The translations under genes were made by a program, and so were the position numbers. A DNA stretch of 64,000 nucleotides, taken from Marinomonas transparens (GTDB lineage Bacteria; Pseudomonadota; Gammaproteobacteria; Pseudomonadales; Marinomonadaceae). The stretch is taken from NCBI RefSeq assembly GCF_016463975.1, contig NZ_JAEMNX010000003.1, forward strand, positions 62,001 to 126,000, written 5' to 3'. Shown here in pieces: positions 56,841 to 64,000 of the stretch; the stretch's first letter is position 1; each line of letters opens with the position of its first letter. Below the pieces are notes generated by a model. That model searched no databases. It had not been told where the DNA came from and saw only the letters and a program-made list of their open reading frames with translations.

Positions 56841-57245
56841 ATGTGTATCGAAAGATTAAACCCATCAACAATGCCAAATAGCGAAGCCATTGGTTATTCG
56901 CAAATATCGATAGTCGACCCGGGAAGGATGGCCTATGTATCAGGACAAGTTGCAACACGACCGAATAGTGATGAGATACCCAGTGACCTACATTCGCAAA
57001 TGGAAATTGTATCCGAAAACATAAAAGAGGCACTCACTGCCGTGGGTGCATCACCAAAGGATATTGTACAGGCGAGGGTCTACGCAGTTGACCTGAATCC
57101 TGATAAAATGGAGATTCTGATGCCAGTATTACTGTCTATTTTTGAAGGTGAAAAGCCGTGTATAACGGGTGTTGGTGTTCAAGCATTAGCTTCTCCGGAA
57201 TTTTTAGTTGAGATGGAAATGGTAGTAAGTCTACCAAACGTATAA
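56841..57245 (+). CDS. RidA/YjgF-family protein
   Basis: Members deaminate reactive enamine/imine intermediates. The 134-residue protein has IVDPGRMAYVSGQVATRP at the start, IVSENIKEALTAVGASPKDIVQARVYAVD in the middle, and the C-terminal EMVVSL. The conserved arginine is present in QARVYAVD. The start is the ATG at 56841 with AGGAGA 6 bp upstream. It is 55 bp from the hydrolase, in the same direction. Confidence 0.87.
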   Translation: MCIERLNPSTMPNSEAIGYSQISIVDPGRMAYVSGQVATRPNSDEIPSDLHSQMEIVSENIKEALTAVGASPKDIVQARVYAVDLNPDKMEILMPVLLSIFEGEKPCITGVGVQALASPEFLVEMEMVVSLPNV

Positions 57246-57250
57246 GAAGT

Positions 57251-57287
57251 TAAGAGTCCAGCATTGCGTGTTCTTGCTGGACTCTTA
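57251..57287. terminator. Inverted repeat after ridA
   Basis: TAAGAGTCCAGCA and TGCTGGACTCTTA form a 13-bp perfect stem around a short loop. There is no strong T-run, but its position after the RidA gene suggests a terminator. Confidence 0.65.
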
Positions 57288-57414
57288 GTAACTGACATCC
57301 TGTAAAAACGACAGCCAATCTGCCTGAAATCCGGGGGAGGGGGCCATTAGCTATCAAATTATTTAATGGCACTCCCTCACTCACGAGATTTTTACAAAAT
57401 TTTTAGGTAATATT

Positions 57415-58311
57415 TTAACTTTTCACGATGCTGTGTAACGAAACCTCAGCATGATCAATAAACTTACGAACTCTTGGTATGAGTTGCTTTGAACTCGCTA
57501 TAACTATATTGATATTTCCAGCTAAACTTGAATATTCAGGCAAAACTATGGCAAGTCTTCCTTCGGCTATATGTTGTCTAACATCCCAAATCGACTTGAA
57601 CAGAATCCCCGCGCCCTCTAAAGCAAATGAAAGTGCTGTATCTCCTTCATTGACTGAGTAAGCAGCGTTTATGCGCACAGAAAGATGACTATCATGTTGG
57701 TGAATATCCCACTGTTGTTTTGGGTTTTTACCATAAAGAATACAGCTATGATTTTCGAGATCGATCAGTTCTTTTGGTAAACCATAGCTTTTTATATAAC
57801 TGGGTGAGGCACAGAATACTTTTGAGTTTGATACAAGTTTTCGTGATAACATCGTCGACTCATTTAGTTCACCAAACCTAAATGCAATGTCGATCCCTGA
57901 TGCGACAAGATCAACGTTCTTGTCAGACAAAATAAGCCGAACCTGCAAATCTGGATGGAGTTTTTTAAATGATGTTAGCAAAGGGACAACATAGTTTTGC
58001 CCAAAAATCCGTGGAGCTGTAACAGACAACAGGCCAGCTACCTCTGACTTGGCTTGAGTCAAAGATAATTCTGCTTTCTCTACCTCGTTTAGTATCCGTG
58101 TGCAGTGTTCATAAAAGACTTGGCCTTCAGAAGTTAGAGATTGATTCCGAGTCGTTCTATTTAGTAATCGTAACTTCAAGTGCTTTTCTAGTGAGGCTAT
58201 TCGTTTACTGACGACAGCAAGTGAAACATCCAGTTTATTTGCAGCAGCTGTTTGGCTACCTGTAGTTACAACCGTCGTAAAAACTTTCATGTCAAAGATA
58301 CTATCTATCAC
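57415..58311 (-). CDS. LysR-family transcriptional regulator
   Basis: Encodes 298 residues from a GTG at 58311, with GGGGGAG 6 bp upstream, in preference to an ATG at 58356 without a ribosome site. The HTH is FTTVVTTGSQTAAANKLDVSLAVVSKRIASLEKHLKLRLLNRTTR, and the effector domain is of the CrgA/DmlR type. It is divergent from the MBL-fold gene (about 150 bp between starts). Confidence 0.88.
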   Translation of the reverse strand: MIDSIFDMKVFTTVVTTGSQTAAANKLDVSLAVVSKRIASLEKHLKLRLLNRTTRNQSLTSEGQVFYEHCTRILNEVEKAELSLTQAKSEVAGLLSVTAPRIFGQNYVVPLLTSFKKLHPDLQVRLILSDKNVDLVASGIDIAFRFGELNESTMLSRKLVSNSKVFCASPSYIKSYGLPKELIDLENHSCILYGKNPKQQWDIHQHDSHLSVRINAAYSVNEGDTALSFALEGAGILFKSIWDVRQHIAEGRLAIVLPEYSSLAGNINIVIASSKQLIPRVRKFIDHAEVSLHSIVKS

Positions 58312-58468
58312 TATAAACTCCCCCAGGCAATTAACAGCTTGATTACTCTTCTTCAAAAGTAAAGATCGATCATTCTCAACTTAATAGAAATATTAAATGA
58401 CTTAAAAGAGCATTTATCTCCTCTTGGTTAAGAGATATTGTCAAGTTTTGGACTAAATTGGAATTATT

Positions 58469-59437
58469 ATGAAATACAATACACATTTATCGCAGGCTAT
58501 CTTTTTTTTGCTTTTATTCTTGGTCGCTTTTTATACAGCTGCTGATGATAATGTCTCCAAGCCGAAACTGAATCAAAAACAAGCAGGCTACTATCGGATT
58601 AGGGTGGGAGAAGTTGATGTAGTGGCTTTGTCGGATGGAACTGTGCCATTGGACACAGCAGTACTGAATGCGCAACCAGAGTATATTGGTCGACTATTAG
58701 CAAAATCATATTTAAAAAGCCCTATTGATGCGTCAGTTAACGCTTTTCTGATTGAACTTGAGAACAGGTTGATACTAGTTGACGCAGGAACGGCAGAGTT
58801 GTATGGACCTACGCTAGACAAGCTTCCTTCAAGCTTGAATGCCATTGGGTACAAAGTAGAAGATATTACCGATGTATTGATAACCCACATACATACTGAT
58901 CACACTGGAGGATTAATGAATGGAAACAAGAAAGTTTTTCCCAATGCCACAATACATATACACAAGAAGGAGATTAATTACTGGCTAGATGCCAAAAACA
59001 AAGCATCGGCTATAGCAAGCCAGAAACAATATTTTGAGCAAGCCTTCAAAAAAGTTAATCCATATGTACAATCAGGCCAAGTCAAAACCTTTATTGGTGG
59101 GGATGTATTGTTTCCCAATATCAAAGCAATTAATTCTCCTGGACACACTCCTGGACACACATTCTTTGAGCTATCCAGCAAAGGAGAAAAATTAGTATTT
59201 TGGGGTGATATTCTTCACGTTGGTCCCGTGCAGTTTATTGACCCATCGGTTACAATTCAGTTTGATGTGAACCCCCAAATGGCCCGACAGCAACGTGCTC
59301 AGGCTTTCGAAGACGCAGCTGAAAAGGGTTATCTAGTCGCGCCAGCACATATTTCATTCCCTGGTTTGGGTAGATTAAAACGAGAAGGTGGTCGTTATAC
59401 ATGGATTCCTATTACTTATGTTAATGACGCATATTAA
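58469..59437 (+). CDS. Secreted metallo-beta-lactamase-fold hydrolase
   Basis: A 322-residue protein with a signal peptide (FFLLLFLVAFYTAADD) and the MBL-fold zinc motif THIHTDHTGG, followed by SPGHTPGHTFF and the later Asp in VFWGDILH and His in APAHISFPG. It is similar to lactonase/quorum-quenching-like and other MBL-fold hydrolases, so substrate is not assigned. It is probably controlled by the divergent LysR. Confidence 0.88.
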   Translation: MKYNTHLSQAIFFLLLFLVAFYTAADDNVSKPKLNQKQAGYYRIRVGEVDVVALSDGTVPLDTAVLNAQPEYIGRLLAKSYLKSPIDASVNAFLIELENRLILVDAGTAELYGPTLDKLPSSLNAIGYKVEDITDVLITHIHTDHTGGLMNGNKKVFPNATIHIHKKEINYWLDAKNKASAIASQKQYFEQAFKKVNPYVQSGQVKTFIGGDVLFPNIKAINSPGHTPGHTFFELSSKGEKLVFWGDILHVGPVQFIDPSVTIQFDVNPQMARQQRAQAFEDAAEKGYLVAPAHISFPGLGRLKREGGRYTWIPITYVNDAY

Positions 59438-59764
59438 AGTTTCGTACATTACACATGTATTTTCGTTAGCATAGTGTTTTTCTAATCAAATATTCTTTAT
59501 GCTCGAACAGAAAGAATACACTAGCTAGATACCCTAATGCATAAGCATCAGGGTATCCATTCTTTGACCATAAGATGTGAATACAATCGTTTACTTAAGT
59601 GGGCTTGATATAAATCTGTGGAACAAATAATCATTTTTCCACTCATGATTATTAAGTTGGTTTCAATTATCATGAGCTCATATCAAATAGATGTGTTGCT
59701 TGGCAATGACATTGATAATCGAAAAAGTGGTGATGCTGAAGAAGAACTAAACTCTGAGTAACTG
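59438..59764. other. Intergenic region before the IS256-family element
   Basis: About 330 bp. An 8-bp stem GATACCCT/AGGGTATC at 59528-59557 may end the MBL gene. The last 8 bases (AGTAACTG) are the left copy of the IS target duplication. No gene is seen. Confidence 0.5.
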
Positions 59765-61065
59765 GAGACTGTAAATAACTCTGTGTAACTGCGGTTTAAA
59801 CATAATCACTTAATCGTTCGTCAAATTCAATCATAAAATGATTAAGTGCAGCCTTCCAATTTCTAATCGGCATCGTCCATTTTTTTGAGGCATCCATAAT
59901 TGCCAAAAAGACGACTTTTTTAGCCGAATCGTCGGTGGGAAATAATTTCCGTTTTTTAATCGCTTTGCGTATAACGCTGTTGAGCGATTCGATCGCGTTG
60001 GTTGTGTAGATCGCTTTACGTATTTCTGGCGGATAGCTAAACAGTGTGTTCAAATTATGCCAATGACTTCGCCAACTACGCGATATTTGCGGATATTTGG
60101 TATCCCAACGCTCCGAGAACTGATCTAGCGCGAGCAGAGCTTCATCCTCTGTTGCTGATTGGTAAATTCGTTTTAAATCAGTGGTGACGGCCTTGTAGTC
60201 CTTCCAGGGAACATACCGGACAGCGTTTCTGACCATGTGCACAATGCATAGCTGAATGCGTGTATTGGGGTAAGCGCTGTTGATTGCATCTGGGAAACCT
60301 TTTAAACCATCTACACAGGCAATCAAAATATCTTGCAGACCACGATTTTGTAGCTCAGTTAAGACGTTTAGCCAGAATTTAGCGCCTTCATTTTCTGAGA
60401 TCCACATGCCCAGCAGTTCTTTGTGACCCTCCATTGTCACGCCCAGAGCAAGGTAAACAGACTTGTTGATTACCTGATTATCCTGCCTAATTTTAAGAAC
60501 AATACAGTCCAGGTAGACAATGGGGTAAACAGGGTCGAGAGGACGAGATTGCCATTCAACAACACGCTCAATAACAGCATCGGTGACACGCGATATCAAT
60601 GAAGGTGAAACATCTGCGCCATACATTTCTTTGAATGTGGCTACGATTTCCCGCGTAGTCATACCTTTGGCATAAAGGCTTAAAATCTTGTCATCCATGG
60701 ACGTGAAGCGCGTTTGACCCTTTTGTACTAGCTGGGGCTCAAAGCTGCCATCACGATCACGTGGTGTCTCTAATTCAAATTGGCCAGCTTCCGTTTTAAC
60801 TGTCTTACGAGATTTGCCATTACGGCTATTGGGATTCGTTGACTGTGCATGCTTATCGTAACCAAGGTGCTCATCAAGCTCGGCATTCAGCGCGGCTTCA
60901 ACGGTCACTTTGGTCAGCATTTGTCTGAATGCATCCAAGTCAGATTCGGTTTTGATTGATTTAGCTGCTTCCTTTGCGAAAGCTTCAAGGTCTTTTGGGT
61001 TCATTGCTTACCTTCTCCTAGTCAGGATTTATAATAAGCAATTACACAGTTTTAGTTACAGTCTC
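59765..61065 (-). mobile_element. Complete IS256-family insertion sequence, 1301 bp
   Basis: Terminal inverted repeats of about 27 bp (59765-59791 and 61039-61065) start GAGACTGTAA on both ends and match at about 23 of 27 positions. The flanks carry AGTAACTG as an 8-bp direct repeat (59757-59764 and 61066-61073), the expected target duplication. Encloses one transposase. Confidence 0.93.
59796..61004 (-). CDS. IS256-family (Mutator) transposase
   Basis: A 402-residue DDE transposase. It has the family block IVYLDCIVLKIRQDNQ near residue 165 (first Asp), GLKGFPDAI with IACVDGL (second Asp), and the C-terminal ITTNAIESLN-like YTTNAIESLNSVIRK with the catalytic Glu. Complete and apparently functional, in an intact element. 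Confidence 0.95.
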   Translation of the reverse strand: MNPKDLEAFAKEAAKSIKTESDLDAFRQMLTKVTVEAALNAELDEHLGYDKHAQSTNPNSRNGKSRKTVKTEAGQFELETPRDRDGSFEPQLVQKGQTRFTSMDDKILSLYAKGMTTREIVATFKEMYGADVSPSLISRVTDAVIERVVEWQSRPLDPVYPIVYLDCIVLKIRQDNQVINKSVYLALGVTMEGHKELLGMWISENEGAKFWLNVLTELQNRGLQDILIACVDGLKGFPDAINSAYPNTRIQLCIVHMVRNAVRYVPWKDYKAVTTDLKRIYQSATEDEALLALDQFSERWDTKYPQISRSWRSHWHNLNTLFSYPPEIRKAIYTTNAIESLNSVIRKAIKKRKLFPTDDSAKKVVFLAIMDASKKWTMPIRNWKAALNHFMIEFDERLSDYV

Positions 61066-61264
61066 AGTAACTGAAGGTCATGGGTAATCAAGATAAATTG
61101 ACTCCGAACATTTTCTCTACCATTAGGGGCATTATACAAGAACACCTTTTTTTCTCGTCACAAAATTCGTGTTCATGCTTCGCAAAATTCCCACTGCAAC
61201 CTCTTGTTGAGAGTTTTTGAACCCGTAATCTGCGCCTTTCTTTTTTTGATTAATGAAGCGCGCG

Positions 61265-61432
61265 ATGAGCAAGAGGATTTCCAAGATTAAACTTCAAGAC
61301 ATACTTCGGCTGTTCCTTGCTGCCGAAATCTCTTTGCGCCAGATCGCCAACAGTCTAGGACTGTCGGAAGAGCTGCTCCGCAAGGGAAGGTATGACACTT
61401 CAGTTGCTTTGATAGGAATCACAGTTGGTTGA
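61265..61432 (+). pseudogene. IS21-family IstA N-terminal remnant
   Basis: From the ATG at 61265 the frame reads MSKRISKIKLQDILRLF, LAAEISLRQIANSLGLS, which is the HTH at the start of IS21 IstA. It then diverges (EELLRKGRYDTSV) and stops at 61432. The rest of istA and istB are missing, so this is a truncated remnant. Confidence 0.75.
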
Positions 61433-61560
61433 AGTTAGCGAAGTCTTCTCATGCTAACTACTTAATCGCATACTTTTTGTAAACGATCCACAAACCCCAG
61501 TCTGCCAACCAGCTGAGACATCCGCAATACTACCAGCCTCCCAACACATCAGAGGCACAG

Positions 61561-61989
61561 ATGACTCCATCACTCACACCCAGACAACAATACTGGTCTT
61601 ATCTGATCCACCAATGGTCGGTCAGTGGACAGTCCATGGCGGCATTCTGTCGCCAGCAAGACATCAACCCCGATCTGTTTTATGCCTGGAAACACACGCT
61701 TAAAAAGAAACAGCGATTACACGCTCAGCCATCTACCACAGAACATCCCCTGGCACAGGACGCTTTTTTGCCGGTACTGGTCAGGCCTGATCCTGTCTCC
61801 GATACGGATGGGATTATGTTGTCCATGGGTCAGATACAGTTGCACTATCACGCCCAGACCGACGGCCAACTGTTTCTGCGCTGCCTGCGATTGCTACAGG
61901 AGGCCTTATGGTTCGTCCCGGTAACAGCTCTCTTCAGGTTTATCTGTACGCTCAACCCGTGGATATGCGCAAGCAGATCGATGGTTTGA
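61561..61989 (+). CDS. tnpA: IS66 TnpA (accessory protein)
   Basis: IS66 accessory protein with the N-terminal HTH (WSYLIHQWSVSGQSMAAFCRQQDINPDLFYAWK). At 142 residues it runs 82 bp into tnpB; the ATG of tnpB at 61908 lies in a different frame. Whether the overlapping tail is natural is unclear, because typical TnpA is slightly shorter. Required with TnpB for IS66 transposition. Confidence 0.87.
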   Translation: MTPSLTPRQQYWSYLIHQWSVSGQSMAAFCRQQDINPDLFYAWKHTLKKKQRLHAQPSTTEHPLAQDAFLPVLVRPDPVSDTDGIMLSMGQIQLHYHAQTDGQLFLRCLRLLQEALWFVPVTALFRFICTLNPWICASRSMV

Positions 61990-62270
61990 GCGCCCTGGTG
62001 GAACAGAGTATGACCGTCTCTGCGTTCAGTAAAAGCTTGTTTGTGTTCGTCAACAAACGTAAGGATAAATTGAAAATCCTCTATTGGGAGAAAAACGGTT
62101 TTGTCATCTGGCATAAACGCCTGGAAGATAATCGCTTTTGCTGGCCCAAAGCCGGTGAGCCGGCTCAGGTGTCGGTTAAGGAACTGAATATGTTGCTGGA
62201 CGGGTATGATATTTTCCGCTTCAAGCCGCATGCGCCGTTGAAATCGGTATCGGGTATGACCACTCGCTGA
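61908..62270 (+). CDS. tnpB: IS66 TnpB (Orf2-type accessory protein)
   Basis: A 120-residue IS66 Orf2-like protein: VYLYAQPVDMRKQIDGLSALVE, FVFVNKRKDKLKILYWEKNGF and WHKRLEDNRFCWP are the family blocks. It overlaps tnpA and is followed by tnpC. Confidence 0.93.
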   Translation: MVRPGNSSLQVYLYAQPVDMRKQIDGLSALVEQSMTVSAFSKSLFVFVNKRKDKLKILYWEKNGFVIWHKRLEDNRFCWPKAGEPAQVSVKELNMLLDGYDIFRFKPHAPLKSVSGMTTR

Positions 62271-62320
62271 CGATGCATAAACACTGGTCGAATGCGGACA
62301 GTAACGATACACTGCGCATC

Positions 62321-63856
62321 ATGACCATAACGGATTTAGACAAACCGGCTCTGATGGATCTGGTACAGCAGCAGAACGAACGGATTGCCGTGTTGGAACG
62401 GCAATTACGTTTGCTGTTGCGGCAAAAATACCAGCCGTCTTCTGAGCAATTGTCCGAGGATCAGTTGGCGTTATTTGAACCGGAATCGGTGCCGGACGTT
62501 CAGACGGATCCATCGACACTCGAAGATGACGATACGATCACTGTCAGGCGTCCTCAAAAACGACGTGGCAAATGGGCCCGCTGTGATGACACTCTGGCGC
62601 GTCATCGCATTGAGTATGAACTGCCGGAATCCGAACGCCTCTGTGGTTGTGGCGAAACGCTGGTCAAAATCGGCGAAACCGTGACCGAACAATACGAATT
62701 TATTCCGGCGCAGTATATTGTCATAGAACAGGTACAACACCGCTACGGTTGCTGTGCCTGTCATGCGCCCTCAGCCTTAAAAACCGCCCCTAAGCCCCTT
62801 CAGATTCTGCCTAAAACCAATGCGACTGTGGGGCTGCTGGCACAGATTGTCACGGCCAAATATGTCGATGGTACCCCATTGCACCGACAGCAGGCCCAGC
62901 ATGACCGGGGTGGCATTTATCTGCCCCGCAACACCATGGCCCGTTGGCTGATACACCTGAGCGATGAGGTTCAACCTCTGCTCAACCTGTTCGAAGACAG
63001 CATTCGCGCAGGGCCTTATACCCATTGTGATGAATCACCGATCCAGGTACTCAAAGAGCCGGACCGGGATGTCTCCAAATCCTCCTGGGTCTGGGTCCGT
63101 CAGGGCGGGTTACCCGGACAGGACGTGGTGTTGTACCACTATTCGCCGCATCGGTCTTCCGAGGTGGCCAAATCCCTGTTCAAAGACTATCAAGGCTTCG
63201 TGCAATGCGATGGCTATGCCGCCTACCATTGTCTGGAAACACAGGGTATCACCCTGGTCGGGTGTATGGCTCATGCCCGCCGAAAATTCACCGATGCGCT
63301 GAAACAACTGTCCCGACAGGAAGCCATTGCCAAAAGCAAAGCGGCCACCGCCATTGCCTACTTTAAGGCGTTGTACCAGATCGAAGCCGACGCCCGGGAT
63401 CAATCGTTCACTGATGATCAGCGTTATCAACAGCGTCAGGACAAAGCCGTGCCTCTGTTGGCAGAGTTCAAAGCCTGGCTGGAGGCACAGACGGTACTGC
63501 CAAAATCGACACTGGGCAAAGCGATCCAATACACCCTGAAGCAATGGCCCAGACTGATCCGCTACTGTGAACACGGTTTCCTGGACATCGACAACAATGC
63601 CAATGAACGCGCCATCAGACCCTTCGCCACCGGCCGTAAGAACTGGATGTTTGCCGATACCCCACGGGGTGCGCAGACCAATGCCCGTTTTTACAGCCTT
63701 ATTGAAACGTGCAAGTTTCATGGCCATGAGCCGTATGCGTACCTGAAATATCTTTTTAAAGCCCTGCCCAAAGCGACCTGTGTGGAAGACTACGAAGCCT
63801 TACTGCCCTGGCATCTGAATGTGAGTACAGTACGGGAGATGGTGAGAGAAATATAG
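62321..63856 (+). CDS. tnpC: IS66 TnpC transposase
   Basis: The DDE transposase of IS66. From the ATG at 62321 it encodes 511 residues; the frame extends upstream to 62273. It has an N-terminal leucine-rich coiled coil (LVQQQNERIAVLERQLRLLL), zinc-binding cysteines (LCGCGETL and YGCCACHAP), and a DDE region with YTHCDESPI, VQCDGYAAYH and NNANERAIRPF. Complete. Confidence 0.94.
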   Translation: MTITDLDKPALMDLVQQQNERIAVLERQLRLLLRQKYQPSSEQLSEDQLALFEPESVPDVQTDPSTLEDDDTITVRRPQKRRGKWARCDDTLARHRIEYELPESERLCGCGETLVKIGETVTEQYEFIPAQYIVIEQVQHRYGCCACHAPSALKTAPKPLQILPKTNATVGLLAQIVTAKYVDGTPLHRQQAQHDRGGIYLPRNTMARWLIHLSDEVQPLLNLFEDSIRAGPYTHCDESPIQVLKEPDRDVSKSSWVWVRQGGLPGQDVVLYHYSPHRSSEVAKSLFKDYQGFVQCDGYAAYHCLETQGITLVGCMAHARRKFTDALKQLSRQEAIAKSKAATAIAYFKALYQIEADARDQSFTDDQRYQQRQDKAVPLLAEFKAWLEAQTVLPKSTLGKAIQYTLKQWPRLIRYCEHGFLDIDNNANERAIRPFATGRKNWMFADTPRGAQTNARFYSLIETCKFHGHEPYAYLKYLFKALPKATCVEDYEALLPWHLNVSTVREMVREI

Positions 63857-63886
63857 GCTGGAGTTTATGGATCGCTTACTACTTTT

Positions 63887-64000
63887 TTAGCGAAGATTAA
63901 GATAAGCTAATACAATAGGAGTCAATAGCACCTGAGGCAATACGTACAGCTCATCTTGCAAGGAATAGCCTGCTTTACTGATCCCCATATACATGTTAAT
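63887..64000 (-). CDS. Unknown protein, C-terminal end (runs off window)
   Basis: The leftward strand encodes YMGISKAGYSLQDELYVLPQ then VLLTPIVLAYLNLR and a stop at 63887-63889. The amino-acid pattern is hydrophobic, possibly a membrane helix at the C-terminus. The stop codon overlaps the right copy of the IS66 target duplication. The gene's body lies beyond the window. Confidence 0.5.
   Translation of the reverse strand: MNMYMGISKAGYSLQDELYVLPQVLLTPIVLAYLNLR

Larger units (their letters stand above)
61479..63879 (+). mobile_element. Complete IS66-family insertion sequence, 2401 bp
   Basis: Ends are imperfect inverted repeats: GTAAACGATCCACAAAC at 61479 and, on the other strand, GTAAGCGATCCATAAAC ending at 63879. 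The flanks carry TACTTTTT as an 8-bp direct repeat (61471-61478 and 63880-63887). It contains tnpA, tnpB and tnpC and is G+C-richer than its surroundings, indicating recent arrival. Confidence 0.93.

Overview
The left 25.7 kb is ordinary gammaproteobacterial chromosome. The gene order yhbY / rlmE-ftsH-folP-glmM-tpiA-secG-tRNA-Leu-rimP-nusA-infB-rbfA-truB-rpsO-pnp is the classic gammaproteobacterial arrangement, and a HexR-type operator stands before a glk-zwf-eda operon. Moderate A+T content and the gene set fit a marine gammaproteobacterium, possibly Oceanospirillales such as Marinomonas. The genus is an inference and was not tested.

Layout: (1) 1-3.2 kb, Entner-Doudoroff/pentose-phosphate operon glk-zwf-eda (eda runs off the left edge). 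(2) 3.2-7.1 kb, a GGDEF protein, two lipoproteins, a YciA-type thioesterase and an unknown small gene. (3) 7.1-25.7 kb, the pnp-rpsO-infB-nusA translation operon, tRNA-Leu(GAG), secG-tpiA-glmM-folP-ftsH, rlmE/yhbY, erpA and prfC. (4) From prfC at 25.7 kb to about 50.7 kb lies one end of an SXT/R391-family integrative conjugative element (ICE): setR repressor, operator region, Cro-like gene, accessory genes, slt, setDC activator, eex, traG-traH-traF, a variable-site AAA ATPase, a toprim protein, a radC/cobT/cobS module, and the exo-bet-ssb recombination genes. (5) 50.7-64 kb is an accessory mosaic: remnants of IS110, IS21, a Tn5-like end, a trypsin-like protease and a phage antirepressor; intact AraC/SDR, LysR/hydrolase/RidA and LysR/metallo-beta-lactamase-fold pairs; and two complete insertion sequences (IS256 family and IS66 family), each with inverted repeats and a perfect 8-bp target duplication.

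How the ICE parts work together: SetR holds the element silent and is expected to self-cleave after DNA damage, letting the Cro-like protein and then SetCD switch on transfer. TraG/H/F belong to the mating-pair apparatus, Eex blocks redundant transfer, and Ssb-Bet-Exo form a phage-like recombination system. The integrase end, traI/D and traC-traN are not in the window.

The most unusual signal is a recurrent RNA-like leader. Nine genes of the ssb/bet/exo/cobS/cobT/radC block are each preceded by a GC-rich hairpin followed by a second hairpin whose 3' arm contains the Shine-Dalgarno sequence (49.8, 48.9, 48.0, 47.8, 46.6, 44.8, 43.8, 43.2 and 41.5 kb). The sequences differ but the architecture repeats, which suggests shared translational control of the recombination module.
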